From positions 23,124 to 87,123 of the forward strand of contig CANRPO010000013.1 in assembly GCA_947632515.1 (NCBI GenBank): a stretch of 64,000 nucleotides of DNA. The letters are read 5' to 3'. A model generated the notes under the pieces. That model saw nothing but the letters and a program-made list of their open reading frames with translations, was not told where the DNA came from and made no database searches. Positions 28,984 through 38,064 of the stretch are shown here, piece after piece (position 1 is the stretch's first letter; each line of letters begins with the position of its first letter). A program made the translations under genes and the position numbers. This stretch comes from an uncultured Lachnospiraceae bacterium (lineage in GTDB: Bacteria > Bacillota > Clostridia > Lachnospirales > Lachnospiraceae).

Positions 28984-29304
28984 ATGGCATCAAGCAAGGA
29001 ATACTTAGAATTTATTTTAGGGCAATTATCCGAATTGGATGAAATCACATATCGGACTATGATGGGAGAATTTATCATCTATTACCGTGGCAAAATCGTA
29101 GGCGGTATCTATGACGACAGGTTGCTTGTAAAACCGGTAAAAGCAGCAATCAGCTATATGCCAACAGCTCAGTATGAAAACCCTTATGAGGGAGCAAAAG
29201 AGATGTTGTTGGTAGACGAAGTTGACAACAGAGCGTTTTTGACAGGCTTATTCAACGCCATGTATGAGGAACTGCCGGCGCCAAAACCGAAAAAGAAGAA
29301 ATAG
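28984..29304 (+). CDS. TfoX/Sxy N-terminal domain protein
   Basis: YLEFILGQLSELDEITYRTMMGEFIIYYRGKIVGGIYDDRLLVKP. Confidence 0.85.
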   Translation: MASSKEYLEFILGQLSELDEITYRTMMGEFIIYYRGKIVGGIYDDRLLVKPVKAAISYMPTAQYENPYEGAKEMLLVDEVDNRAFLTGLFNAMYEELPAPKPKKKK

Positions 29305-29314
29305 GCAGCTTCTT

Positions 29315-29566
29315 GTGGCAGAAACCCAAAATGAGCAACAGCCCCACAGTTTCAAAAGGAAGTTGGGGAATACCACTTACAACGTCAAAGTGCATTTCAG
29401 TAAAGACACTGACAAAACCTTTAAGGGCAGAGTGCAAAAGCTGATTATCAATGAGTGTCTTGAAAAAAATCAGAAATCATCCACGTCAACACTTTACAAC
29501 TCTTATCAGAGATTAGCAGACCGGGAGTTATCGGAAGGGAATTATAAAATTGGATATAGAATTTAG
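29315..29566 (+). CDS. TnpW-like transposon-encoded protein (mobile-element relic)
   Basis: AETQNEQQPHSFKRKLGNTTYNVKVHFSKDTDKTFKGRVQKLIINE resembles the TnpW family; probable GTG start 29315; C-terminus looks out of frame or divergent. Confidence 0.65.
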   Translation: MAETQNEQQPHSFKRKLGNTTYNVKVHFSKDTDKTFKGRVQKLIINECLEKNQKSSTSTLYNSYQRLADRELSEGNYKIGYRI

Positions 29567-30062
29567 GAAAATAACGGAATTTCCCCGCGGAACACTTGCG
29601 GCGCTCCTCCAAGACGGGTATTCATTTGAGCCGAGATTTGAGTCATATTGGAAAAATCAATGGACAGAGTTTGACAACTTTTTTTATGATAATCCCCATA
29701 TCGCCGATTTCAGCGGTTTCATGACTGTGTTGGATGGCGAACCCATCGGTTTTGTTTCATGGAATCCGACCCATCTGCCCGAATTCACGGAAGTCGGGCA
29801 TAATTGTATCGCAACGAAATATAAGGGGAACGGCTATGGAAAGACGCAGATGAGGGAGGCGGTTCGGCGCATCAAAAAGCAAGGGGCGAAGAAGATTATC
29901 GTTTGGACGAATGAACGTTTGGCGGCTGCCCGTCACACTTATGAAAGCGCGGGCTTTCATTTTGTGAAGAAGAGCGAAGAGACCGTTTGTCCGGAATGCG
30001 CGGGATCAAGAATACACTATGAGATGACGGTTAAAGCAAACGAGGTCCCGGGAGGTGATTGA
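29550..30062 (+). CDS. GNAT family N-acetyltransferase
   Basis: GEPIGFVSWNP...VGHNCIATKYKGNGYGKTQMREAVRRIKKQGAKKIIVWTNERLAAARHTYESAGF. Confidence 0.88.
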   Translation: MDIEFRKITEFPRGTLAALLQDGYSFEPRFESYWKNQWTEFDNFFYDNPHIADFSGFMTVLDGEPIGFVSWNPTHLPEFTEVGHNCIATKYKGNGYGKTQMREAVRRIKKQGAKKIIVWTNERLAAARHTYESAGFHFVKKSEETVCPECAGSRIHYEMTVKANEVPGGD

Positions 30063-30064
30063 TT

Positions 30065-30222
30065 ATGAATAAGAAATGGTCCGAGCTTAATAAAAGGATA
30101 CAAATACAAAGCAAATCGAAGACATTGTTGCGCATACGTTGATAAACGGTGATGATCAGGTATTCTTTGCGGGCAATTATCAGAAACGTATGGAGGGAAA
30201 ATGTGCGATACATACTTTCTAA
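30065..30222 (+). pseudogene. Truncated/frameshifted DinB-like protein remnant
   Basis: MNKKWSELNKRIQIQSKSK in one frame, then EDIVAHTLINGDDQVFFAGNYQKRME in another frame, then unrelated sequence; the intervening domain is missing. Confidence 0.6.
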
Positions 30223-30805
30223 AATGAGTGTTTTCGGCTGTTTTCTTTTTATTGTTGGCGCTGTCTTTACAATACAAGGTATTATAGTCAGATACAATGT
30301 GACGAATATCAAAGAATCCTACCGTAAGTCCGAAATAAGCAAGGGACGATATATCGAATATGATATATCAAAGGAAGATCTGATAGGAAGCTATTATACG
30401 AATCCCGGCGGATCGATCGGCTATGGGCCTTATTGTACTGAGTTTGGCTATATGGCGGCTCAGACATATATCGTTTCTATCAATGAGGATTCAGATTATT
30501 ACGTGCCACTGGTTGTTACGGATAAATATATTAAAAAATTTAGTAAAACAAGCTACGGCGACGAAAGTTACCATGTATTTGGCAAATTTGAAAAATTAGC
30601 GTATGCATTGGATTATGACAGGATCGCTGAATGCTTAGGGACAGATAATCAATCTGAGATTGATGCATTGATATCTTCTGATTATCAAATCAGGATTGTC
30701 GATTTAGAAGACGAGAAAAAGCTATTGTACAAAGGTCTTTCCTTTTTCATAATAGGGATGCTTATTTTTCTCGTTACATTGGAGAGAAAAAAGATGAAGG
30801 CATAG
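30149..30805 (+). CDS. Hypothetical membrane protein (DUF6709-like), N-terminus uncertain
   Basis: TM near N-terminus (CFLFIVGAVFTIQGIIV) and C-terminus (GLSFFIIGMLIFLVTLERKK); first ~18 codons overlap the DinB-like remnant. Confidence 0.55.
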   Translation: MMIRYSLRAIIRNVWRENVRYILSKMSVFGCFLFIVGAVFTIQGIIVRYNVTNIKESYRKSEISKGRYIEYDISKEDLIGSYYTNPGGSIGYGPYCTEFGYMAAQTYIVSINEDSDYYVPLVVTDKYIKKFSKTSYGDESYHVFGKFEKLAYALDYDRIAECLGTDNQSEIDALISSDYQIRIVDLEDEKKLLYKGLSFFIIGMLIFLVTLERKKMKA

Positions 30806-30836
30806 CACGTCTCTCATATCTGTCAAGAAAAAATAC

Positions 30837-30865
30837 TTGACACCCATCTTATTTTATTATAGAAT
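30837..30865 (+). promoter_or_regulatory. Strong sigma-A promoter (TTGACA-N17-TAGAAT) for ylxM-ffh
   Basis: TTGACA 30837-30842; TAGAAT 30860-30865. Confidence 0.75.
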
Positions 30866-30906
30866 GCATAAGTCGGGATGCGGGGAATATCCCATTGGGG
30901 TTTATC

Positions 30907-31260
30907 ATGGAGTGGATCGTAGAACAGGGCTTATTATATGATTTCTATGGAGAACTGCTGACAAAGCATCAACGGCAGATCTACGAGAGCGTTGTGTACG
31001 ACAATCTCTCTCTGGGCGAGATCGCGCAGGAGGAGGGCATCAGCCGTCAGGCGGTGCACGACATCGTGAAACGCTGTGACAAGGCGCTGCAGGAATACGA
31101 AGAAAAGCTCAGGCTTGTGGCAAAGTTCACCCATATCAAGGACAAGGTGTCCCGCATCAATCGGCTGTCAGAGCAGTATGAAAAAGGTGAATTGGCGGAT
31201 CAGGCGGCATACAGTAGACAGATGAGACAACTGTCTGCGGAGATTCTGCAGGAGTTGTAG
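30907..31260 (+). CDS. ylxM: YlxM family putative DNA-binding protein
   Basis: LTKHQRQIYESVVYDNLSLGEIAQEEGISRQAVHDIVKRCDKAL; directly upstream of ffh. Confidence 0.93.
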   Translation: MEWIVEQGLLYDFYGELLTKHQRQIYESVVYDNLSLGEIAQEEGISRQAVHDIVKRCDKALQEYEEKLRLVAKFTHIKDKVSRINRLSEQYEKGELADQAAYSRQMRQLSAEILQEL

Positions 31261-31292
31261 AGACTTAATCGCTTTGAAAGGGCAGAATGCAT

Positions 31293-32669
31293 ATGGCATT
31301 TGAGAGTCTTACAGATAAATTGCAGAATGTGTTTAAGAATCTGCGGAGCAAGGGCCGTCTCACGGAGGAGGACGTCAGGACCGCTTTGAAGGAAGTGAAG
31401 ATGGCGCTCCTGGAGGCAGACGTCAACTTTAAGGTCGTCAAGCAGTTCGTCAAGTCCGTGGAAGAGCGCGCCATCGGCGCGGACGTTCTGAACGGGCTGA
31501 ATCCCGGACAGATGGTGATCAAGATCGTCAACGAGGAGATGATCGCCCTGATGGGTTCCGAGACGACGGAGATCACGCTGCAGCCGGGCAAGTCGGTCAC
31601 GGTCATCATGATGTGCGGTCTGCAGGGCGCCGGCAAGACGACCACCACGGCGAAGATCGCGGGCAAGCTGAAACTGAAGGGGAAGAAACCCCTGCTTGTG
31701 GCCTGCGACGTCTACAGGCCGGCGGCGATCAGGCAGCTGCAGATCAACGGGGAGAAACAGCAGGTGGATGTGTTCTCCATGGGAGAGAATCACAGGCCTG
31801 TGGATATAGCGAAGGCGGCCATGGAGCACGCGGAGAAAAACGGGCACAACGTTGTGATCCTGGATACGGCGGGACGCCTCCACATCGACGAGGAGATGAT
31901 GGAGGAGTTAAAAGAGATCAAGGATAATGTGACGGTGCACCAGACGCTCCTCGTGGTGGACGCCATGACGGGACAGGACGCCGTCAATGTGGCCAAGGAT
32001 TTCGACGACAAGATCGGGATAGACGGGGTAGTCCTCTCCAAGATGGACGGCGATTCCAGAGGCGGCGCGGCGCTCTCGGTGAAGGCCGTGACGGGCAGGC
32101 CGATCCTCTACATCGGTATGGGCGAGAAACTGTCCGATCTGGAACAGTTCTATCCGGAGCGCATGGCGAGCCGCATCCTCGGCATGGGCGACGTGCTGAC
32201 GCTGATCGAGAAGGCGCAGCAGAATATAGACATCGACGAAGAGAAAGAAAAGCAGATGGCTGCCCGCATGAAGAAGGGCAAGTTCGACTTTGAGGACTAT
32301 CTGGAGAGCATGAAACAGATGCGCAACATGGGCGGTCTGTCGAGCCTGATGGGGATGCTGCCGGGCATGGGAAAGCAGATGGGCGACATCGACTCCATGG
32401 TGGATGAGAGACAGCTCGCGCGGATGGAGGCCATCGTGCTGAGCATGACGCCCGCAGAGCGGCAGAATCCCAAACTCCTGAATCCAAGCCGCAAGGCGCG
32501 CATCGCGCGGGGGTCCGGTGTGGACATCTCTGTTGTCAACCGCTTTATCAAGCAGTTTGAACAGTCCCAGAAGATGATGAAACAGATCCCGGGCATGATG
32601 GGCGGCAAAAAAGGGCGCGGTCTGTTCGGCGGCATGGGCGGTTTAGGCGGTATGAAGTTCCCGTTTTAG
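31293..32669 (+). CDS. ffh: Signal recognition particle protein Ffh
   Basis: [47 protein letters not shown], Met-rich C-terminal M domain. Confidence 0.97.
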   Translation: MAFESLTDKLQNVFKNLRSKGRLTEEDVRTALKEVKMALLEADVNFKVVKQFVKSVEERAIGADVLNGLNPGQMVIKIVNEEMIALMGSETTEITLQPGKSVTVIMMCGLQGAGKTTTTAKIAGKLKLKGKKPLLVACDVYRPAAIRQLQINGEKQQVDVFSMGENHRPVDIAKAAMEHAEKNGHNVVILDTAGRLHIDEEMMEELKEIKDNVTVHQTLLVVDAMTGQDAVNVAKDFDDKIGIDGVVLSKMDGDSRGGAALSVKAVTGRPILYIGMGEKLSDLEQFYPERMASRILGMGDVLTLIEKAQQNIDIDEEKEKQMAARMKKGKFDFEDYLESMKQMRNMGGLSSLMGMLPGMGKQMGDIDSMVDERQLARMEAIVLSMTPAERQNPKLLNPSRKARIARGSGVDISVVNRFIKQFEQSQKMMKQIPGMMGGKKGRGLFGGMGGLGGMKFPF

Positions 32670-32716
32670 GGTTTCATCATAAATCTTTTAATTATTTTAC
32701 ATGGAGGCAAAGAAAA

Positions 32717-32962
32717 ATGGCAGTTAAGATCAGATTGAGAAGAATGGGACAGAAGAAATCTCCTTTCTACAGAATTGTAGTAGCGGATTCCAGAGCGCCG
32801 AGAGACGGCAGATTCATCGAGGAGATCGGCACATACGATCCGAACACGGATCCCAGCACCTACAAGGTTGACGAGGAGGCCGCTAAGAAGTGGCTCAACA
32901 ACGGCGCGCAGCCGACAGAGATCGTCAGCAAAATTTTCAAGAGCGTAGGCATAACAAAATAG
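32717..32962 (+). CDS. rpsP: 30S ribosomal protein S16
   Basis: [42 protein letters not shown]. Confidence 0.98.
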   Translation: MAVKIRLRRMGQKKSPFYRIVVADSRAPRDGRFIEEIGTYDPNTDPSTYKVDEEAAKKWLNNGAQPTEIVSKIFKSVGITK

Positions 32963-33015
32963 TGACTTGCCGGTACGGATAAGTACGCAGGCAGCAAGGC
33001 TTTTGGAGGTGGACT

Positions 33016-33243
33016 ATGAAAGAATTGGTTGAAGTGATCGCAAAAGCTCTTGTCGAAAATCCCGATGAAGTGGTTGTGACCGAGAAAGAGGAAGGCAGGC
33101 ATATTGTTGTGGAGCTTCATGTCGCGGCCTCGGATATGGGGAAGGTGATCGGCAAGCAGGGACGTATTGCCAAGGCAATCCGCTCCGTGGTAAAAGCGGC
33201 GTCGTCGAAAGACAACAAGAGAGTGGATGTGGAAATCGTCTAG
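33016..33243 (+). CDS. khpA: KH-domain RNA-binding protein (KhpA/YlqC)
   Basis: VAASDMGKVIGKQGRIAKAIRSVVKAA; rpsP-rimM context. Confidence 0.93.
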   Translation: MKELVEVIAKALVENPDEVVVTEKEEGRHIVVELHVAASDMGKVIGKQGRIAKAIRSVVKAASSKDNKRVDVEIV

Positions 33244-33249
33244 TCTGGC

Positions 33250-33282
33250 GGCCTCATGGAATATCCCGTGAGGCTGTTTTAT
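33250..33282 (+). terminator. Hairpin with T-tract after khpA
   Basis: GCCTCATGG-AATATCC-CGTGAGGC-TGTTTTAT. Confidence 0.6.
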
Positions 33283-33319
33283 ATCTGCCGTAGAGCCGGA
33301 ACAATGCGCGGAGGAGAGT

Positions 33320-33826
33320 ATGGTATCTGAAATGCAGGTGGGCGTCATCACGCAGACGCACGGAATCAGAGGGGAAGTCAAGGTGTTTCCCACGACGGAC
33401 GACGCGGGCCGTTTCAAAAAACTGAAGGAAGTCATCTTGGACAACGGCAGGGAACGCCTGACGCTTGAGATCGAGGGAGTCAAGTTTTTCAAGCAGTATG
33501 CCATTCTCAAATTCAAGGGATACGACTCCATCAACGACGTCGAGAAGTACAAGGGCGCGAAACTCTGTATCAGGAGAGAGCAGGCGGTAAAGTTACAGAA
33601 AGACGAATATTTTATCGCGGATCTGATCGACATGGAAGTGGCGACGGAGGACGGCGCGCATTTCGGCAGGATCAGGGATGTGCTTGTCACGGGGGCGAAC
33701 GATGTCTACGTGGTGGCGAGAGAGGACGGGACGGAAGTCCTGCTGCCAGCGATACGGGAGTGCGTGAAAGCGATCGATGTTGAGGAAGGCAGAGTGACCG
33801 TCCACATCATGGACGGGCTGCTGTAG
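33320..33826 (+). CDS. rimM: Ribosome maturation factor RimM
   Basis: QVGVITQTHGIRGEVKVFPTTDDAGRF; upstream of trmD. Confidence 0.95.
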   Translation: MVSEMQVGVITQTHGIRGEVKVFPTTDDAGRFKKLKEVILDNGRERLTLEIEGVKFFKQYAILKFKGYDSINDVEKYKGAKLCIRREQAVKLQKDEYFIADLIDMEVATEDGAHFGRIRDVLVTGANDVYVVAREDGTEVLLPAIRECVKAIDVEEGRVTVHIMDGLL

Positions 33827-33873
33827 CGGGAGGCTATGGCGGGCGGATAGCGTGTTAGGGAGCAGACGGCAGG

Positions 33874-34605
33874 ATGCATTTTTATATTTTGACACTTTTT
33901 CCCGAGATGGTCATGCAGGGGCTTGGCACGAGCATTCTGGGAAGGGCTGCGGAGAGGGGACATATCTCCATAGAGGCGGTGAATATCAGGGATCACACGT
34001 TGGACAGGCACGGCAAGGTGGACGATTACACCTACGGTGGAGGCGCGGGTATGCTCATGCAGGCGCAGCCTGTCTACGACGCGTGCATGGCGGTGCAGGA
34101 GAAGATCGCCGCTGCGGACGGAGAGAAAAAGGCGAGGGTCGTCTATGTGACGCCGCAGGGAGAAATTTTTCGGCAGGAGATGGCGAGGGAGTTCGCGAAG
34201 GAGGAAAATCTGATCTTCCTGTGCGGTCATTACGAGGGGATTGACGAGCGGGTCTTGGAGGAGGTCGTCACAGACTATGTCTCCATCGGCGACTATGTGC
34301 TGACAGGCGGCGAACTGCCCGCCATGGTGATGGTAGACGCCATCGCCAGACTGGTCCCCGGGGTGCTGCACAACGCCGACTCCGCGGTGACGGAGACATT
34401 TCACGACGGACTGCTGGAGTATCCGCAGTATTCCCGCCCGGAAGTGTGGCGCGGCAGGAAGGTGCCTGAGATCCTTCTCTCCGGCGACCACGCGAAGGTG
34501 GACCGGTGGAGGCGCGATCAGTCCCTGGAGCGCACGAAGAGGCTGCGCCCGGATCTGTATGCGGCGTATGTCGAGACGCATCCGGATGCGGCCGAAGATA
34601 AATAA
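33874..34605 (+). CDS. trmD: tRNA (guanine-N1)-methyltransferase
   Basis: MHFYILTLFPEMVMQGLGTSILGRAAERGHISIEAVNIRDHT...LCGHYEGIDERV. Confidence 0.97.
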   Translation: MHFYILTLFPEMVMQGLGTSILGRAAERGHISIEAVNIRDHTLDRHGKVDDYTYGGGAGMLMQAQPVYDACMAVQEKIAAADGEKKARVVYVTPQGEIFRQEMAREFAKEENLIFLCGHYEGIDERVLEEVVTDYVSIGDYVLTGGELPAMVMVDAIARLVPGVLHNADSAVTETFHDGLLEYPQYSRPEVWRGRKVPEILLSGDHAKVDRWRRDQSLERTKRLRPDLYAAYVETHPDAAEDK

Positions 34606-34720
34606 AGGAACAGATGCTTGCAATTTGCTCGGATCTATGCTAAATTATTAATGTTGCGAAAAAAGATGGTCCTCTGTTACAGAAGGTATTAAGAACATCC
34701 GAATCAATAGGAGGCAGATT

Positions 34721-35068
34721 ATGAACGATATTATCAGAGAAATCGAAGCAGAGCAGTTGAAAGAGAACGTCAGCGACTTCCGTGTCGGCGATACCGTTAA
34801 GGTGTACGGCAAGATCAAGGAGGGTAACCGCGAGAGGATCCAGGTGTTTGAGGGCACCGTATTGAAGATCCAGGGCGGCAGCAACAGGGCTACTTTCACT
34901 GTGAGAAAAGTATCTAACGGCGTCGGCGTCGAGAAGACATGGCCTATGCATTCCCCCAACGTGGAAAAGGTGGAAGTGGTGAGAAGAGGTAAGGTGAGAC
35001 GCGCGAAACTGAATTACTTAAGACAGCGTGTCGGCAAGAAGGCTAAGGTCAAAGAGGTCGTAAGATAA
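34721..35068 (+). CDS. rplS: 50S ribosomal protein L19
   Basis: [60 protein letters not shown]. Confidence 0.97.
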   Translation: MNDIIREIEAEQLKENVSDFRVGDTVKVYGKIKEGNRERIQVFEGTVLKIQGGSNRATFTVRKVSNGVGVEKTWPMHSPNVEKVEVVRRGKVRRAKLNYLRQRVGKKAKVKEVVR

Positions 35069-35126
35069 TGCCGGTGGACGCGGAAGGAAAATAAGTGACA
35101 CGGCAGCGGCATTGAGAGCGCGTAAG

Positions 35127-35166
35127 ACAGATACCCTGAAGGGATTTGGGGTATCTGTTTTTGTGT
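35127..35166 (+). terminator. Rho-independent terminator after rplS
   Basis: ACAGATACCC...GGGTATCTGT-TTTTGTG. Confidence 0.8.
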
Positions 35167-35221
35167 GTAATTGCTTTTGCGCCCGTTTATTGGTATAATG
35201 TAAATTCGGAGGAAATATTCC

Positions 35222-35806
35222 GTGCCAAGAAGAAAAGGATTGACTTTCTATCAGAAGAAAAATAAATTGAATCCTGCGCTGATCAAAGACGTTTTCGAGA
35301 TGCTGATCGGCTCTGTTATCGTCATCTTTCTGGCGTTTGTGATTGTGTTTTCGGTGGGAATGAAAACCAGCGTCGTGGGCGATTCTATGGAGCCGGGCCT
35401 GAGTAACGGGCAGGAGGTCTTAGTGAACAGAGTCACGTACAGGCTGTCTGTGCCTAAGCGCGGGGATGTGATCGTATTCCTGCCAAACGGCAACCGGAAT
35501 TCGCATTATTATGTAAAAAGGGTAGTGGGACTGCCGGGGGAGACGATACAGATCGTGGACGGCAGCGTGTATGTGGACGGCGTTCTGCTGAATGAGGGAG
35601 ACTCTTTCGACAGGATGGCGGATGCGGGGATCGCGGAGAACGAGTTGCCTCTCGCGGCCGACGAGTACTTTGTGCTGGGAGATAACCGCAACAGCAGCGA
35701 GGACAGCAGATCGGGCAATATCGGCGCGGTCAGGCGTGATAACATTGTAGGGAAGGCGTGGTTTCGATTGTCTGAGGACTGGGAGAATATCGGACTGATC
35801 GAGTAG
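35222..35806 (+). CDS. lepB: Signal peptidase I (copy 1)
   Basis: VVGDSMEPGLSNGQEVLVNRVTYRL (catalytic Ser), RGDVIVFLPNGNRNSHYYVKRVVGLPGE (Lys), LGDNRNSSEDSR. Confidence 0.94.
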   Translation: MPRRKGLTFYQKKNKLNPALIKDVFEMLIGSVIVIFLAFVIVFSVGMKTSVVGDSMEPGLSNGQEVLVNRVTYRLSVPKRGDVIVFLPNGNRNSHYYVKRVVGLPGETIQIVDGSVYVDGVLLNEGDSFDRMADAGIAENELPLAADEYFVLGDNRNSSEDSRSGNIGAVRRDNIVGKAWFRLSEDWENIGLIE

Positions 35807-35818
35807 ACGTGAAGGGGT

Positions 35819-36730
35819 TTGGTACATATGAGTCATTATCAGTGGTATCCGGGTCACATGACCAAGGCGAAACGAATGATGCAGGAGAACATGGGGCTGA
35901 TCGATCTTGTGATCGAGCTGGTCGATGCGCGGGTCCCGTTCAGCAGCCGCAATCCTGATATAGATGAGCTGGGCAAAAATAAAGCCAGACTGATCCTGCT
36001 CAACAAAGCAGATCTGGCGGACGCGGAGGCGAACCGCATCTGGATGGAACACTTTCGGGGAAAGGGGTATCATGTGCTGGAAACGAATGCCAAGAGCGGG
36101 CAGGGATTGAAGGCGATCCACGGCGTTGTCAGGGAGGCGTGCAGGGAGAAGATCGAGCGCGACAGAAAGCGCGGGATCAAAAACAGGCCGATCCGGGCGA
36201 TCGTGGTGGGGATCCCGAACGTGGGAAAGTCCACTTTTATCAATTCCTTTGCGGGCAAGGCATGCACTAAGACCGGAAATAAGCCGGGCGTCACGAAGGG
36301 CAAGCAGTGGATCCGCATGGACAGGGAGCTTGAACTTTTGGATACGCCGGGCATCCTGTGGCCGAAATTCGAGAGCGAAGAAGTGGGGAAAAACCTTGCG
36401 CTGATCGGCTCCATAAACGACGAGATCCTGGAGATGACGCAGCTTGCCTCGGATCTGATCGTCTATCTTTTGGAGCATTACAGAGAGCAGCTTGCGTGTC
36501 GGTATCAGATCGACGATCCTGACGATGGGATGACGCCCCTTGCGGTGCTCACGCATATCTGCGGGGTACGGGGGTGCTATAAGAAGGGGCAGGAGCCTGA
36601 CTATGAGAAGGCTGCCTCGGTCCTGATGGACGATTTCAGGAGCGGCAGGATGGGCAGGATCACGCTGGAGCTGCCACCGGACGTCGGTGGAAGTGCAGAC
36701 TATGATGAAATCGAGGAAACAGAGCCATGA
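35819..36730 (+). CDS. rbgA: Ribosome biogenesis GTPase RbgA/YlqF
   Basis: YPGHMTKAKRMMQENMGLIDLVIELVDARVPFSSRNPDI; GIPNVGKSTFINSF, circularly permuted G motifs. Confidence 0.95.
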   Translation: MVHMSHYQWYPGHMTKAKRMMQENMGLIDLVIELVDARVPFSSRNPDIDELGKNKARLILLNKADLADAEANRIWMEHFRGKGYHVLETNAKSGQGLKAIHGVVREACREKIERDRKRGIKNRPIRAIVVGIPNVGKSTFINSFAGKACTKTGNKPGVTKGKQWIRMDRELELLDTPGILWPKFESEEVGKNLALIGSINDEILEMTQLASDLIVYLLEHYREQLACRYQIDDPDDGMTPLAVLTHICGVRGCYKKGQEPDYEKAASVLMDDFRSGRMGRITLELPPDVGGSADYDEIEETEP

Positions 36731-37266
36731 AAAAGGTGTTGAAAGAGGTGCTGAGCACCAGTATCTATATATTGTTTGTCCTGTGCGCAGTCTATCTTGT
36801 CATTCACTTTGTGGGACAGCGGACGCAGGTGCTCGGCAGTTCCATGGAGCCGAAACTGAGCAGCGAGGACAATCTGATCGTCGATAAGATCAGCTATCGG
36901 TTCCATGATCCGGAACGGTTCGACATCATCGTATTTCCCTTTCGGTATGAGGACAATACTTACTATATCAAGCGCATTATCGGGCTTCCGGGCGAGACGG
37001 TCCGCATCGACGAGGAAGGGAATATCCTGATCAATGGCGAAGTGCTTTCGGAGAACTACGGCAAGGAGGTCATTGAGAGCCCGGGGCGGGCTTACGAGGA
37101 GATCAAGCTTGGCGACGACGAATATTTCGTGATGGGGGACAACAGAAACAACAGCACAGACAGCAGGGACCCGTCGGTGGGGAACATCAGGCGGGAGGAG
37201 ATCATCGGCCGGGCGTGGCTGCGCATCTGGCCGCTCGACAAGTTCGGATTGATCAGACACAGATGA
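36727..37266 (+). CDS. lepB: Signal peptidase I (copy 2)
   Basis: VLGSSMEPKLSSEDNLIVDKISYRF, RFDIIVFPFRYEDNTYYIKRIIGLPGE, MGDNRNNSTDSRD. Confidence 0.94.
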   Translation: MKKVLKEVLSTSIYILFVLCAVYLVIHFVGQRTQVLGSSMEPKLSSEDNLIVDKISYRFHDPERFDIIVFPFRYEDNTYYIKRIIGLPGETVRIDEEGNILINGEVLSENYGKEVIESPGRAYEEIKLGDDEYFVMGDNRNNSTDSRDPSVGNIRREEIIGRAWLRIWPLDKFGLIRHR

Positions 37267-37278
37267 GGAAAGAGTATT

Positions 37279-38037
37279 ATGGCAGAGGCGATCGGAGTCA
37301 TCAAAGCAAAGCTACAGGCAGCCGGGATCAAAGAGCTGCCTGCGCTTTTTTCAGAGTATGAGCAGGACGGGCGCGCGGGGGTGAGAGCCGCCGTGGAGCA
37401 GGCGAAAAAACGGATTCTCGCCTATGAGAAGGAGGTGGCGCGCACTGAAACCCTCTGGAAGTATGAGCGGGAGTACGCCGCCTGCGCGCACATATGCGGC
37501 ATCGACGAAGTGGGGAGAGGCCCGTTAGCGGGGCCTGTGGTGGCGGGAGCGGTCATACTGCCGAAAGATTGTGATATTTTATATATCAACGATTCCAAGA
37601 AACTGTCCGAAAAAAAGAGAGAAGAGCTCTACGACGTGATTATGGAGCGCGCCGTCGCTGTCGGGCTCGGATACAGCGCGCCGGAACGGATCGACGAGAT
37701 CAATATCTTGCAGGCGACCTACGAGGCCATGCGGGAGGCGATCTCGCAGCTTGCGGTGGAGCCCGATCTTCTCCTGAACGACGCGGTCACCATACCGCAG
37801 GTGACGATCAGACAGGTGCCGATCGTCAAGGGGGACGCCAAGAGCATCTCCATCGGCGCGGCGAGCATCGTGGCGAAGGTCACCAGGGACCGTCTCATGG
37901 TGCGGTATGACGAGATCTATCCGGAATACGGGTTCGCGTCGAACAAAGGCTACGGCGCGCAGGCGCACATCGACGCGCTGAAAAAGTATGGGCCCTGTCC
38001 GATCCACAGGAGATCGTTCATCACACATTTTTGCTGA
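37279..38037 (+). CDS. rnhB: Ribonuclease HII
   Basis: CGIDEVGRGPLAGPVVAGAVILP, SKKLSEKKREELYDVI, KGDAKSISIGAASIVAKVTRDR. Confidence 0.96.
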   Translation: MAEAIGVIKAKLQAAGIKELPALFSEYEQDGRAGVRAAVEQAKKRILAYEKEVARTETLWKYEREYAACAHICGIDEVGRGPLAGPVVAGAVILPKDCDILYINDSKKLSEKKREELYDVIMERAVAVGLGYSAPERIDEINILQATYEAMREAISQLAVEPDLLLNDAVTIPQVTIRQVPIVKGDAKSISIGAASIVAKVTRDRLMVRYDEIYPEYGFASNKGYGAQAHIDALKKYGPCPIHRRSFITHFC

Positions 38038-38064
38038 CCATAGATGTGAGTAAGAGGGAAAAAA

